A stretch of 64,000 nt of DNA from JBEVJK01 sp040510195 (GCA_040510195.1 JBEVJK010000132.1:1-64000); one strand, 5' to 3'. Positions 7,736 through 16,628 are shown, numbered from the stretch's first letter. The notes: generated by a model from the letters alone, not told the origin. Made by a program: numbers and translations.

Positions 7736-9162
7736 TCGTCGCTCGGCACGTCGCTCATGTCGAGCACCATTTCGAGCCTCGACCCATTCTCTTCGCTCAC
7801 ATCCAGATGCATCACCCCGCCGAGGCTTTCAACCCTGTGCCGCAAGCCGCGGAGGCCCATGCCGCCGCGGCTCTTGTCGCGCCCCGGGGTAGCACCGCGC
7901 CGCGGTTCGTCGGCCACCGACAGAAGAAGCTGCGCGCCTTCGACCGAGCAGTCGACGCGCAGCCCCTTGCCGCTGCCATGCCAGAACGCGTTCATAAGCC
8001 CCTCCTGGACGAAGCGATAGGCGCAGATGTTGACGGCATGGGACAGCGCGATGCCGGCGTTGCGGAGCGTCACCGCGGCCGCGGCGCCAGTCTTGGCCTC
8101 ATGGCCCCTGACGGCCCGCTCGACCACCTGCGCCAGCGACAGGCCCTCGATTTCGGGCAGCATCAGCCCCTGGGCGATGTCGCGCAGCTCGCGCAGGGCG
8201 TCGCGCAGCGTCTGCGCGACCTTGTCGATCTCCAGCACGCGGCTGCGACGGTCCGGCGCGCGCTTCACTGTCTCCAGCTTCAGGGCCGCCGCCCCGACCA
8301 GCTGCGAAGGCCCGTCATGAAGCTCGGCGCCGATGCGCTTCAGGCTCATCTCGTTGACCTCCGCGGCTCGGATCGACGCGTTCTGCACGCGGCGACGCAA
8401 GCGGAGGTTGGCCTCCGACACCTGCTCGAGTTCGTGCATACGGCCCTCCAGCGCCGCGCGCTGGCGACGGATCGTCCGGCTCGCGCGGTGGACGATGCCA
8501 TAGAGGCTGACCATCATGAGGGCGGTCGTGCCGGCCACCACCGCCCAGCCGAGCATTCGTGACTCGCCGACCCTGTCGGCCAGCGGCAAGGTGACCTCGT
8601 GGATCTCGGTGACACCGATGATGCGGCCCGTTCGATGCTCGCGGATCGGACTGTAGATCTCCAGGTAGCGCGTGCCGAAGCCGCGCACCACATGCTCCTG
8701 CGCGGTGAGGTCGGCATATTGGGCGGAAACCTCGCCGGCGAGTGCGGCGCGCAGGCCGGCCGGCGGTTCGAAGGTCCTGCCGATGAGCTCGCGCGTGTTG
8801 GAATAGGCCACGGTCCCGTCGGGGCGCCAAATCTCCAGGTAAGGAAACCGCTCGCGGAAGCCGGGCTCGTCGAGGACCGCATCGAGCCGCTCGATGGCGG
8901 CGGGCGGCAGCGGCTCGGGCCCGGCCAGGCCCTGGGCCACGGGATCGATGATGCTGTCAAGGAGCAGCGCGGTGACGATGGCCGTGTCGTGGATCACCTC
9001 GCGCGTCAGCACCGCGCTCAGGAAGCGGCCGACGGCGAGCATGCAGGCGACCATGACGATGCTGCCGGCCAGCACGAACTGCACCGTCGCGCTCAGCCGG
9101 CCGAGCCGGCCGATCAGCTTCGCCGGCAGCCGACCCAAGCGCGAGAACTCCATTGTGGTCAT
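7732..9162 (-). CDS. Sensor histidine kinase, HisKA_3 (NarX/DegS) type
   Basis: About 476 residues from the ATG at 9162; a GTG at 9219 is also in frame but lacks a ribosome binding site. A membrane segment near residues 25-45 is followed by a periplasmic sensor region of about 150 residues and a second membrane segment (LGWAVVAGTTALMMVSLYGIV). A coiled coil then leads to the HisKA_3 motif AELHDGPSQ with its phosphoacceptor His. The HATPase domain has QEGLMNAFWHG and GGMGLRGLRHRV. It phosphorylates the coupled NarL-type regulator. The sensory domain belongs to no ligand class I recognise. Confidence 0.92.
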   Translation of the reverse strand: MTTMEFSRLGRLPAKLIGRLGRLSATVQFVLAGSIVMVACMLAVGRFLSAVLTREVIHDTAIVTALLLDSIIDPVAQGLAGPEPLPPAAIERLDAVLDEPGFRERFPYLEIWRPDGTVAYSNTRELIGRTFEPPAGLRAALAGEVSAQYADLTAQEHVVRGFGTRYLEIYSPIREHRTGRIIGVTEIHEVTLPLADRVGESRMLGWAVVAGTTALMMVSLYGIVHRASRTIRRQRAALEGRMHELEQVSEANLRLRRRVQNASIRAAEVNEMSLKRIGAELHDGPSQLVGAAALKLETVKRAPDRRSRVLEIDKVAQTLRDALRELRDIAQGLMLPEIEGLSLAQVVERAVRGHEAKTGAAAAVTLRNAGIALSHAVNICAYRFVQEGLMNAFWHGSGKGLRVDCSVEGAQLLLSVADEPRRGATPGRDKSRGGMGLRGLRHRVESLGGVMHLDVSEENGSRLEMVLDMSDVPSDE

Positions 9163-9332
9163 CGCCTTCGACTCGCTTCCTCGCTTCGCGGTCCCGGCAC
9201 CTGGGAAACGGGACGTCACGGTAGGTGGCTTTCCCTAAGCAGTTGTTTCCGAGGTTTTGAGGGCGGCCATTCCGCCATATGGATGGACCTTGGAGAATGT
9301 GTTACCTGTTCACGATTCGATGGGGGCGTCTG

Positions 9333-9503
9333 ATGCGCAAGTATCTGGTCGGATTGTCGTTTGTCGCACTGGCGCTTGCCGCCGGGTGTCAGTCTGCCAC
9401 CCCTCGCTACACCGGAGCCTGTCCCATCCGCGCCCAGGACGCCGGCTTCTGCCGCGGCCCATCCGGCTACGGAATCGCGCTCGACCCGAACTTCCCCGGC
9501 TGA
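9333..9503 (+). CDS. Small lipoprotein
   Basis: A 56-residue protein starting at the ATG at 9333. The N-terminus is a lipoprotein signal: basic MRK, a hydrophobic stretch and the lipobox ALAAGC with lipidated Cys19. The 38-residue mature part has two further cysteines and no recognised domain. It is transcribed away from the histidine kinase gene. Function unknown. Confidence 0.65.
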   Translation: MRKYLVGLSFVALALAAGCQSATPRYTGACPIRAQDAGFCRGPSGYGIALDPNFPG

Positions 9504-9625
9504 CCGACACGCCGCCTTCGCGGCGATCGGAACCGCGCGGGCATTGCCGCGTTATCCCCTCCGCGAGACGCCGCGACGGTCCCCGGTCGCACCTCGCCCA
9601 ACGGTATGTCGAGAGCCTTACAATC

Positions 9626-9937
9626 ATGAACGACAAGCGTTTCCCGCGTCCGGTCCTTGTCAGGCTGGAGCTTTCGAGCACGCGCGCGGTCGCTACGGCT
9701 TGGGAGGCGCTGGAGTGCCTGTCCGGGCCATGGCCGATCATCACCGGACATTGCGCACGGATTGCCGCGCAATCCTGTCGCGACGCGTTGGATGGCCTTC
9801 GCGCGCCAGAAGCGGCGCGGCAAGCCTTTGCCGCCGCGGCCCGCGAGGCGGGTGTCCTGGTGCCGACGAGAAACGCAAGACGGGCGCAGGCGCCGCAGGC
9901 GATCCGGAAGGGCGCGACAAGGCCGTTCCCCGGATAA
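9626..9937 (+). CDS. DUF982 domain protein
   Basis: A 103-residue protein. The pattern of an N-terminal beta-strand with FPRPVLVRL, a central SGPWPIITG and a later ARQAFAAAAREAGVLV helix is that of DUF982, a family common and often multi-copy in Hyphomicrobiales. The family function is unknown to me. A second DUF982 gene follows after 24 bp, so the two are probably co-transcribed. Confidence 0.75.
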   Translation: MNDKRFPRPVLVRLELSSTRAVATAWEALECLSGPWPIITGHCARIAAQSCRDALDGLRAPEAARQAFAAAAREAGVLVPTRNARRAQAPQAIRKGATRPFPG

Positions 9938-9961
9938 GCGGGGCGGCCCAAGGAGACCTCC

Positions 9962-10210
9962 ATGTCCGAGAAAATTCCCTTCGAAAGCCCCATCAAGGTC
10001 AAGGTGGGTGCCGACAACATGCTGAGAACTGTCAACAGCGTCCAAGGGGCGTGCGAGGTGCTGATCGATTGGCCGCATGCGAGGCGCGGCCCGTACTATC
10101 AGTCGGCGCGCGAGGTGGTCGAGGCGGCGATCGGCGGCAAGGCCACGGCTGCCGAGGCGCGCGAGGCCTTTGCAGCACTCGCTGCGCATGCAGGCGTGCT
10201 CGCCGACTAG
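9962..10210 (+). CDS. DUF982 domain protein
   Basis: An 82-residue DUF982 protein with IDWPHARRGPYYQSA and the closing AREAFAALAAHAGVL. It matches the usual family length better than its neighbour and begins after an AAGGAGA ribosome binding site. The pair looks like a diverged tandem duplication. A compact hairpin overlaps and follows its stop. Confidence 0.8.
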   Translation: MSEKIPFESPIKVKVGADNMLRTVNSVQGACEVLIDWPHARRGPYYQSAREVVEAAIGGKATAAEAREAFAALAAHAGVLAD

Positions 10211-10229
10211 GCCTCCGCGCACGGAGGCC
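10210..10229 (+). terminator. Stem-loop at the DUF982 stop codon
   Basis: GGCCTCCG (10210-10217) and CGGAGGCC (10222-10229) form a perfect 8-bp stem with a CGCA loop starting at the last base of the stop codon. No T-run follows, so termination is plausible but not certain. Confidence 0.5.
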
Positions 10230-10569
10230 CGCACAGCGCCCGACAGACCACGATACCCAGCGGGTGGAAGGATCTCGGTTCTGCCGGACGCCAGCTGGAG
10301 CCATACTTCCCGTCCCCAGCTGTTTCATTATGGGGCGACATGGTTACCGATCTCCTAACGCCGGGACGGAAGCGAAGAGCCTTGGCAGCGCTACCATGGC
10401 AGACGGCCAAGCCCGGCGCCGACAAGGGCCGGCGAGGGCGTCTTGCGCAGGATGTTGCAGCGCGCAAGAATACCGATGACCAGCCAACTGGCGGCTTGGG
10501 CGGGGCAGGTCGAACGGCCCGGGCAGGGTGGGCAACGTCTCGAAGGCACCCATTGCAGGGGGCAAGCGG
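10230..10569. other. Intergenic stretch without a supported gene
   Basis: This 340-bp stretch between the second DUF982 gene and the small HTH gene holds only overlapping frames on both strands with no ribosome binding site, recognised domain or hydrophobic pattern. I see no RNA gene signature. Confidence 0.5.
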
Positions 10570-10749
10570 ATGGTGATGAGGCGGAATCGTCTCTGGACGG
10601 ACGAGGAAGTGTTGGAACTCAGGCGCCTCGCCGACGAGCACCTGCGGGTTTCGGCCATCGCACGCCGCCTCAACCGCACCGTTGCAGCCATCCGCCACAA
10701 GGCATGGCTCGAGGGAATCAGCCTGATCGAACGGCGCGCGCGCATTTAA
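10570..10749 (+). CDS. Small helix-turn-helix protein
   Basis: A 59-residue basic protein starting at the ATG at 10570, preceded by a GGGGGCAAGCGG stretch. RLWTDEEVLELRRLADEHLRV followed by AIARRLNRTVAAIRHKA has the shape of a Myb/SANT-like or resolvase-type helix-turn-helix, seen in many short rhizobial proteins. It may bind DNA, but no partner domain or target is visible. An in-frame ATG at 10528 would add 14 residues. Confidence 0.65.
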   Translation: MVMRRNRLWTDEEVLELRRLADEHLRVSAIARRLNRTVAAIRHKAWLEGISLIERRARI

Positions 10750-10822
10750 TCCACAGAGTTTTTTTCGGGCTCGCAATCGAAGCACCGTCATTGTGCACCG
10801 CAACGACGATTGTCCTTGCGTT

Positions 10823-10862
10823 GTTTAGTAATTTTCTGCATCACTAAACACAATCACTAAAC
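10823..10862. promoter_or_regulatory. Probable operator upstream of the sugar ABC cluster
   Basis: Three copies of one box occur: GTTTAGTAAT (10823-10832), then ATCACTAAAC at 10840-10849 and again at 10853-10862. The last two are identical direct repeats 13 bp apart, and the first is their reverse complement with one mismatch. The AT-rich site lies about 100 bp upstream of the binding-protein gene and is a natural target for the SorC-type regulator encoded at 22289. Confidence 0.6.
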
Positions 10863-10964
10863 ATCGTCGCGGCACTTGCCGCGCGGAACCGGCGTCGGAG
10901 GATGCCGGCCATGGGAGCTTTTTGGGACCGCCAGCCCGGCGGGTCCGTCAATGGGAGGGAATCG

Positions 10965-12296
10965 ATGGCATCGCTTGCGAAGACGACATTTGCATTGGCA
11001 TCGGCGCTCGTCGCGTCGACCGCACTTTCCACCGGCGCCAAGGCCAAGGAGCTGACGCTCTGCTGGGCGGCATGGGACCCGGCCAACGCGCTGGTCGAGC
11101 TGTCGAAAGATTTCACGGCGCAGACGGGTATCGGCATGAAGTTCGAGTTCGTGCCGTGGACCAACTATGCCGACCGGTTCCTGAACGAACTGAACTCAAA
11201 GGGCAAACTTTGTGATCTGATCATCGGCGACAGCCAGTGGATCGGTGGCTCCGCCGAGAATGGTCACTACGTCAAGCTCAACGATTTCTTCGAGAAGGAA
11301 GGAATCAAGATGAGCGATTTCGTCGACGCCACCGTGGTCGGCTATTCGCAATGGCCCAAGGGGACCGACAACTATTGGGCGCTCCCGGCGATGGGCGATG
11401 TGGTCGGCTGGACGTACCGTCGGGACTGGTTCGAGCAGCCGGAGCTGCAGAAGGAGTTCAAGGAGAAGTACGGCTGGGACCTTGCCGCGCCGAAAACCTT
11501 CGATCAGCTAAAGCAGATCGCCGAATTCTTTCAGAAGCGCGAGATTGACGGCAAGACCGTCTACGGGGCTTCGATCTACACCGAACGCGGTTCGGAAGGC
11601 ATCACCATGGGCGTGATGGACGTCCTCTACTCCTTCGGGTTCCGGTATGAGAATCCAGACAAGAAGTACGACATGGAGGGCTTCGTCAATTCCGAGAAGT
11701 CGGTAAAAGGGCTTGAGTTCTACAAGGCGCTCTATGACTGCTGCACGCCTCCCGGTGCGTCCAACAGCTACATGGGTGAGGGCGTCGACGCCTTCAAATC
11801 GGGCCAGGTGGCGATGCATATGAACTTCGCCTTCACATGGCCGGGCCTGCAGAAGGACGAGGCCGTCGGCGGCGAGCGGGTTGGCTTCTTTGCCAACCCG
11901 GCGGGTCCCGACGGCGAGCATTTTGCCCAACTCGGCGGGCAGGGCATCTCTGTCGTGTCCTATTCGGACAACCAGGAAGACGCGCTCAAGTACATCAAGT
12001 GGTTCGCCAACAAAGACGTGCAGGCAAAGTGGTGGTCGCTCGGCGGCTTCTCCTGCCTGAAGGCGGTCGTGGAGGACCCGAAGTTTGCCGACAGCCAGCC
12101 CTACGCAAAGACCTTCCTGGAGTCGATGGCCATCGTGAAGGACTTCTGGGCCGAGCCGAGCTATGCATCGTTGCTGCAGGCGTCTCAGAAACGCTTCCAC
12201 GACTATGTCGTCGCCGGCCAGGGAACGGCACAGGACGCGCTGGACGGCCTGGTCAAGGACTGGACCGAAATCTTCGGGGACGAAGGCAAGATCTGA
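10965..12296 (+). CDS. Carbohydrate ABC transporter substrate-binding protein
   Basis: A 443-residue periplasmic binding protein of the extracellular solute-binding family 1 (maltose/glycerol-3-phosphate type). A signal peptide covers about residues 1-26 (ASTALSTGAKAKE). The start at 10965 follows GGGAGGGA. It is the first gene of a cluster with two permeases, two ATPases, dihydroxyacetone kinase subunits and an aldolase-dehydrogenase, so a sugar or polyol substrate that yields a kinase-accessible triose is likely. The exact ligand cannot be read from sequence. Confidence 0.9.
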   Translation: MASLAKTTFALASALVASTALSTGAKAKELTLCWAAWDPANALVELSKDFTAQTGIGMKFEFVPWTNYADRFLNELNSKGKLCDLIIGDSQWIGGSAENGHYVKLNDFFEKEGIKMSDFVDATVVGYSQWPKGTDNYWALPAMGDVVGWTYRRDWFEQPELQKEFKEKYGWDLAAPKTFDQLKQIAEFFQKREIDGKTVYGASIYTERGSEGITMGVMDVLYSFGFRYENPDKKYDMEGFVNSEKSVKGLEFYKALYDCCTPPGASNSYMGEGVDAFKSGQVAMHMNFAFTWPGLQKDEAVGGERVGFFANPAGPDGEHFAQLGGQGISVVSYSDNQEDALKYIKWFANKDVQAKWWSLGGFSCLKAVVEDPKFADSQPYAKTFLESMAIVKDFWAEPSYASLLQASQKRFHDYVVAGQGTAQDALDGLVKDWTEIFGDEGKI

Positions 12297-12311
12297 CCCC
12301 TCCCTGCGGCC

Positions 12312-12365
12312 GGGCGGCTCTTCGGCCGCCCTCCCAACCGTCCCGCATCGCCAGGTGCGGGACGG
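12312..12365 (+). other. Two intercistronic stem-loops after the binding-protein gene
   Basis: The first hairpin has 7-bp arms (12312-12318 and 12325-12331) with loop TCTTCG. The second has 10-bp arms (12338-12347 and 12356-12365) with an 8-base loop. Lying between the binding-protein and permease genes without T-runs, they probably protect the upstream transcript end and lower permease expression, as in other binding-protein operons. Confidence 0.6.
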
Positions 12366-12417
12366 GAGCGCTCACGTCCTTGCCTTTCGGGACCTGACGA
12401 TGGATACAGGAATGACC

Positions 12418-13365
12418 ATGCTCGAACAGACTGCGGAGAGCGTCGCCCGCGCAACGCCTGACGGCGTGGCAAGGCGCATTCGCGGCATCAGCGACAAAGG
12501 CCTGGCATGGCTATTCATATCGCCAACGATCTTGCTGCTGCTGGCGATCAACATATTCCCGCTGTTCTGGGCCATCTACCTATCCTTCACCAACTACCGC
12601 GCCAACCGGCCGAACGAAGTCGTGAAGAATGTAGGACTGTCCAACTACACCCGCATCCTCACCAATGAAGACATCTGGGTGGCGATGCAGACGACAGCGC
12701 ACTTCGTCTTCTGGACGATCGTGCTGCAGACCCTGATCGGCTTCTCGCTCGCCTATCTGATCGACCGCAAGTTCCGGGGACACGCTTTCTGGACCACGAT
12801 CATCTTGATCCCGATGATGCTTTCTCCAGCCGTGGTCGGCAATTTCTGGCGTTTCCTCTACGAGCCGCAAATCGGCCTCTTCGCCTATGCGGTCTCCTTT
12901 CTCAGCGGCATTCCGGCCACCAGCGTGCAAATGCTGTCCAGCATCAGGCTGGCGCCGTGGGCGATCATCATCGTCGACACCTGGATGTGGACCCCGTATG
13001 TGATGTTGATCTGCCTTGCCGGGCTGCGATCCATCCCCGAATACATCTATGAGGCCGCCGAGGTCGACCGTGCGTCGAACTGGCGCCAGTTCTGGTCGAT
13101 CACGATACCTATGGTGCTGCCCTTCATCATGCTCGCCGTGCTCTTTCGCGGCATCGAGAACTTCAAGATGTTCGACATGGTCAATCTGTTGACCGGCGGC
13201 GGTCCCGGCTCCACGACCGAGGTCGCCTCGATCACGCTCAAGCGCCAGGCCTTCGAAAGTTGGCGCACCGGCTACTCGTCGGCCTTCGCCATCATCTTCT
13301 TCGTCGCGGTGTTCGGGCTCGCCAACATCTACGTCAAGGCGCTCAACAGGGTGAAGCAGAGATGA
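12418..13365 (+). CDS. Sugar ABC transporter permease (first)
   Basis: About 315 residues with six predicted membrane segments, beginning with AWLFISPTILLLLAINIFPLFWAIYLSF as in UgpA/MalF-type permeases. The EAA loop reads YIYEAAEVDRASNWRQFWSIT. In-frame ATGs occur at 12400, 12412 and 12418; I prefer 12418 because AGGA lies six bases upstream. Its stop overlaps the second permease by 4 bp (ATGA), marking one coupled transport operon. Confidence 0.93.
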   Translation: MLEQTAESVARATPDGVARRIRGISDKGLAWLFISPTILLLLAINIFPLFWAIYLSFTNYRANRPNEVVKNVGLSNYTRILTNEDIWVAMQTTAHFVFWTIVLQTLIGFSLAYLIDRKFRGHAFWTTIILIPMMLSPAVVGNFWRFLYEPQIGLFAYAVSFLSGIPATSVQMLSSIRLAPWAIIIVDTWMWTPYVMLICLAGLRSIPEYIYEAAEVDRASNWRQFWSITIPMVLPFIMLAVLFRGIENFKMFDMVNLLTGGGPGSTTEVASITLKRQAFESWRTGYSSAFAIIFFVAVFGLANIYVKALNRVKQR

Positions 13366-14312
13366 GCCTCACATCCGCCCATTCGGTGGTGGTGCCCAGT
13401 GCCGGATCGAAGCGGCTCGCCGGTGCCATCGTCATCGCCTATGCCTTGATTTCCATCATTCCGCTGCTGTGGATCTTCGCCACCAGCTTCAAGACGCCGC
13501 CTGACTCGATCGCCTATCCGCCCAAGATCCTGTTCCAGCCGAGCCTGGAGGGCTACTGCAACCTGTTCACGACGCGCACACGCCAGACGCCCGAATACAT
13601 CGCATCGCTCGGCGCTCCCACAGGCTACTGCGACGAGACCGTTCGCAAGCGCAACATGGTTATCGCAGGACCGTCCAACTTCATGCCGCGCTTCATGAAC
13701 TCGATCGTCATAGCGTTTGGCTCGACCTTCCTGGCCGTGTTCCTCGGCGTGTTGGCGGCCTACGGCTTCTCGCGCTTCAAAGTGCCGCTCGCCGACGATC
13801 TGCTTTTTTTCATCCTGTCGACTCGGATGATGCCGCCGATCGCAGTGGCCATCCCGATCTACCTCATGTACCGGGAGGTCGGGCTCTCGGACACAGCGCT
13901 CGGCATGATCCTGCTCTACACGGCGGTCAACGTCTCCCTGGCGGTGTGGCTCCTCAAGGGCTTCATCGACGAGATCCCGCGCGAGTACGAGGAGGCCGCA
14001 ATGATCGACGGCTACACTCGGCTGCAGGCGTTCCGGAAGACAGTGCTGCCGCAGGCAACGACCGGCATCGCGGCCACCGCCATATTCTGCATGATCTTTT
14101 CGTGGAACGAGTATGCCTTCGTATCCCTGCTCACTTCCGGCAGCGCGCAGACGGCGCCACCTTTCATCCCTACCATCATCGGCGAGGGCGGGCAGGACTG
14201 GCCCGCCGTCGCGGCGGGCACAACGATCTTCCTGATTCCCATTCTGGTTTTCACTATCCTCCTGCGCAAGCATCTGTTGCGCGGCATCACCTTCGGAGCG
14301 GTCCGCAAATGA
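13362..14312 (+). CDS. Sugar ABC transporter permease (second)
   Basis: A 316-residue inner-membrane permease of the UgpE/MalG type. It has a membrane segment near residue 20-45, a periplasmic loop with several cysteines, and further membrane segments. The EAA motif is in EIPREYEEAAMIDGYTRLQAFRKTVLPQ. It overlaps the first permease and the next small gene by 4 bp each. The large loop between the first two membrane segments (about 80 residues) is longer than in most family members. Confidence 0.93.
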   Translation: MSLTSAHSVVVPSAGSKRLAGAIVIAYALISIIPLLWIFATSFKTPPDSIAYPPKILFQPSLEGYCNLFTTRTRQTPEYIASLGAPTGYCDETVRKRNMVIAGPSNFMPRFMNSIVIAFGSTFLAVFLGVLAAYGFSRFKVPLADDLLFFILSTRMMPPIAVAIPIYLMYREVGLSDTALGMILLYTAVNVSLAVWLLKGFIDEIPREYEEAAMIDGYTRLQAFRKTVLPQATTGIAATAIFCMIFSWNEYAFVSLLTSGSAQTAPPFIPTIIGEGGQDWPAVAAGTTIFLIPILVFTILLRKHLLRGITFGAVRK

Positions 14313-14512
14313 GCAGCAGCATGATCGCCCGCAGAAGGCGCTGGCCCCGCTGGCTGCGCCGCGGCCGGCTGGAAAGCCTCGCCACAGCCGTCATCGGCGC
14401 GGGCTTCCTGATGCTCTTCCAGCCCTTCTCGCTGACGCTCTACACCTGGTCCTTCGTGACCATGCTCGTCGGCACCGCCATGTTCATCGTCGTGTCCAAG
14501 TTTCCGGAGTAG
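14309..14512 (+). CDS. Small membrane protein of the ABC operon
   Basis: A 67-residue protein that starts in the stop of the second permease (ATGA). The arginine-rich N-terminus (RRRRWPRWLRRGR) would face the cytoplasm. Two hydrophobic stretches follow (AVIGAGFLMLFQPF and FVTMLVGTAMFIVV), suggesting a helical hairpin. No named family is recognised. Its coupled position between permease and ATPase genes suggests an accessory part of the transporter. Confidence 0.7.
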   Translation: MSSSMIARRRRWPRWLRRGRLESLATAVIGAGFLMLFQPFSLTLYTWSFVTMLVGTAMFIVVSKFPE

Positions 14513-14515
14513 GCG

Positions 14516-15613
14516 ATGGCGGAGATCCGGGTCGAGAATCTGAGGAAGGAGTTCGGAGCGTTCGTGGCGGTCCGGGATTCCTCGTTCGTGGTCGAGGATG
14601 GCGAGTTCTTCGTCATGCTGGGACCGTCGGGCTGCGGCAAGACGACGACTCTCAGAATGATCGCCGGGCTGGAGCTGCCGACCTCGGGCAGGATCCTGCT
14701 GGGCGGCGAGGGGGTGTCGCAGAAGCGGGCGCGGGAGCGCGACATCGCCTTCGTGTTCCAGCTCTTTGCGCTCTATCCGCACATGAACGTGAGACGGAAC
14801 ATCGGCTTTCCGCTGCTCGCCCAGGGCATGCCCAAGGCGGAGATCCGGCAGCGCGTCGAGGAGACGGCTCGGCTGCTGCGGATCGACCACTTGCTCGACA
14901 AGTCGGTTTCCGGGCTCGCCGGAGGCGACAGGCAGCGGGTCGCGCTCGGCCGGGCGATCGTCCGGCGGCCCAAATGCTTCCTGATGGACGAGCCGCTCGG
15001 CACGCTTGACACCGAGTTCCGCGATCTCATGGTCCATGAGCTGCGCGAGCTCCACAACCGGATCAGGGCGACGACCGTCTATGTCACCCACGATCAACTC
15101 GAGGCCATGTCCATGGCCGACAAGATCGCCGTCATGAACCACGGGGTTATCGAGCAATTCGGCACGCCGCGCGAGATCTACGACCGGCCGGCCTCGATGT
15201 TCGTGGCCGATTTCATCGGCTCGCCGCCGATGAACTTCCTGTCCTTCCATGGCGGGCTGGAGCGGGGCACGCGCGCCGTCACCGTCCAAGGGGCGCGGAT
15301 CGACATCCCGGAGGTGCTTGAAGCGCTGGAGCCGGCCGATATGGCGCTGGGCATCCGGCCAGAGCATGTTCGCTTCGACGAGCGCTCGGGGCTGCGGGGC
15401 GCCGTCTATGGCAGCGAGTATCTCGGGACCACCCAGGTGGTGGCCGTCGAGACGGCCGACGGCCTGGTCAAGGCGAGGGTGCCGGCCGACGTCAAGCTGT
15501 CGATCGGGGAGCCAGTCGGGCTGGCGCTCAACCCGACGCGGCTGTCGCTGTTTCACCGCGCGAGCGGTCGGGCCATCCGCACCGCCAATCGCGAGGAGGC
15601 GCTCAATGGCTGA
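14516..15613 (+). CDS. Sugar ABC transporter ATP-binding protein (first)
   Basis: A 365-residue UgpC/MalK-type ATPase with Walker A GPSGCGKTT near residue 40 and Walker B CFLMDEPLGTLD. A C-terminal TOBE-like part begins near residue 240. The signature is AGGDRQR instead of the usual SGGQQQR, and the Q-loop reads FVFQLFALYPHM. These changes are seen when two different ATPases act as a pair, and a second ATPase gene follows with an 8-bp overlap. Confidence 0.92.
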   Translation: MAEIRVENLRKEFGAFVAVRDSSFVVEDGEFFVMLGPSGCGKTTTLRMIAGLELPTSGRILLGGEGVSQKRARERDIAFVFQLFALYPHMNVRRNIGFPLLAQGMPKAEIRQRVEETARLLRIDHLLDKSVSGLAGGDRQRVALGRAIVRRPKCFLMDEPLGTLDTEFRDLMVHELRELHNRIRATTVYVTHDQLEAMSMADKIAVMNHGVIEQFGTPREIYDRPASMFVADFIGSPPMNFLSFHGGLERGTRAVTVQGARIDIPEVLEALEPADMALGIRPEHVRFDERSGLRGAVYGSEYLGTTQVVAVETADGLVKARVPADVKLSIGEPVGLALNPTRLSLFHRASGRAIRTANREEALNG

Positions 15614-16628
15614 CATCCGCCTCAAAGGCGTGAGCAAGGCCTTCGGTGATCGGCAGGCCGTCGCAGACCTCACGCTGTCGATCGCGCATGGCGAGTTCGT
15701 GGTGCTGCTCGGACCGACGGGGGCCGGCAAGACGACCACTCTGAGGCTGATCGCCGGGCTGGAGAAGCCCGAGAATGGGACGATCCACATTGCAGGGCGC
15801 GACGCTACCGAGCTGACGCCGGCCGGGCGCGACGTCGCCTTCGTCTTCCAGCAATACTCGCTTTATCCGCACCTGTCGGTCTACGACAACCTCGCCTTTC
15901 CGCTCCGTTCCCCGGCCCGCAAGTTCGGCGACGGCGACATCAGGGCGCGCGTCGAGCAGGTGGCGCGGCTGGTGCGCATCGACCACAAGCTCGACAGCCG
16001 CTCGACCAGCCTGTCCGGCGGCGAGATGCAACGGGTCGCCATCGGCCGCGCGCTGGTGAGGCGGCCGGCCATCTACCTGATGGACGAGCCGCTGTCCTCG
16101 CTCGACGCCAAGCTCAGGGCCGAGCTCAGGCTGGAGCTGAAGCGCATCCAGGCCGACCTGGGTGCCACCGTGCTCTACGTCACCCACGACCAGATCGAAG
16201 CGATGACGCTCGCCGACCGCATCGGCATCCTGGCGGATGGGCGATTGCTGCAGATCGGCACGCCGCGCGCCATCTATTCCGAGCCGGCCAGCCTGCACGT
16301 GGCAGCGCGGCTGGGGCAGCCGGCGATCAACCTGCTGCCGACGGGACTGCTGCCCGATGCCGCGGCGCCTGCCGGCACGACCACCATCGGCGCCCGCACT
16401 GAGCATCTGGTGATCGCCAAGGCGCCTGGCGGCCAAGGCGACGGCACCGTCGAGCGGGTCGAGCATCTCGGCGACCAGAACCACCTTCACCTGACGGTCG
16501 GCGGCCGCAAGCTGGTGACGCTCACCGACCCGGAGACCGATTTCGGGGAGGGCGACGCGGTGCGGGTCCGCTACCGGGCGCCGCTGTTCTTCGACGGCGC
16601 CGGCAACAGGATCGCTGTGTCGACATGA
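15606..16628 (+). CDS. Sugar ABC transporter ATP-binding protein (second)
   Basis: A 340-residue ATPase of the same family. It has Walker A GPTGAGKTT, Q-loop VFQQYSLYPHL, the standard signature LSGGEMQR, Walker B YLMDEPLSSLD and the H-loop YVTHDQ. A C-terminal TOBE-like domain begins near residue 245. It overlaps the preceding ATPase by 8 bp and the dhaL start by 4 bp. The canonical signature here beside the altered one in its neighbour suggests a heterodimeric motor. Confidence 0.92.
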   Translation: MADIRLKGVSKAFGDRQAVADLTLSIAHGEFVVLLGPTGAGKTTTLRLIAGLEKPENGTIHIAGRDATELTPAGRDVAFVFQQYSLYPHLSVYDNLAFPLRSPARKFGDGDIRARVEQVARLVRIDHKLDSRSTSLSGGEMQRVAIGRALVRRPAIYLMDEPLSSLDAKLRAELRLELKRIQADLGATVLYVTHDQIEAMTLADRIGILADGRLLQIGTPRAIYSEPASLHVAARLGQPAINLLPTGLLPDAAAPAGTTTIGARTEHLVIAKAPGGQGDGTVERVEHLGDQNHLHLTVGGRKLVTLTDPETDFGEGDAVRVRYRAPLFFDGAGNRIAVST

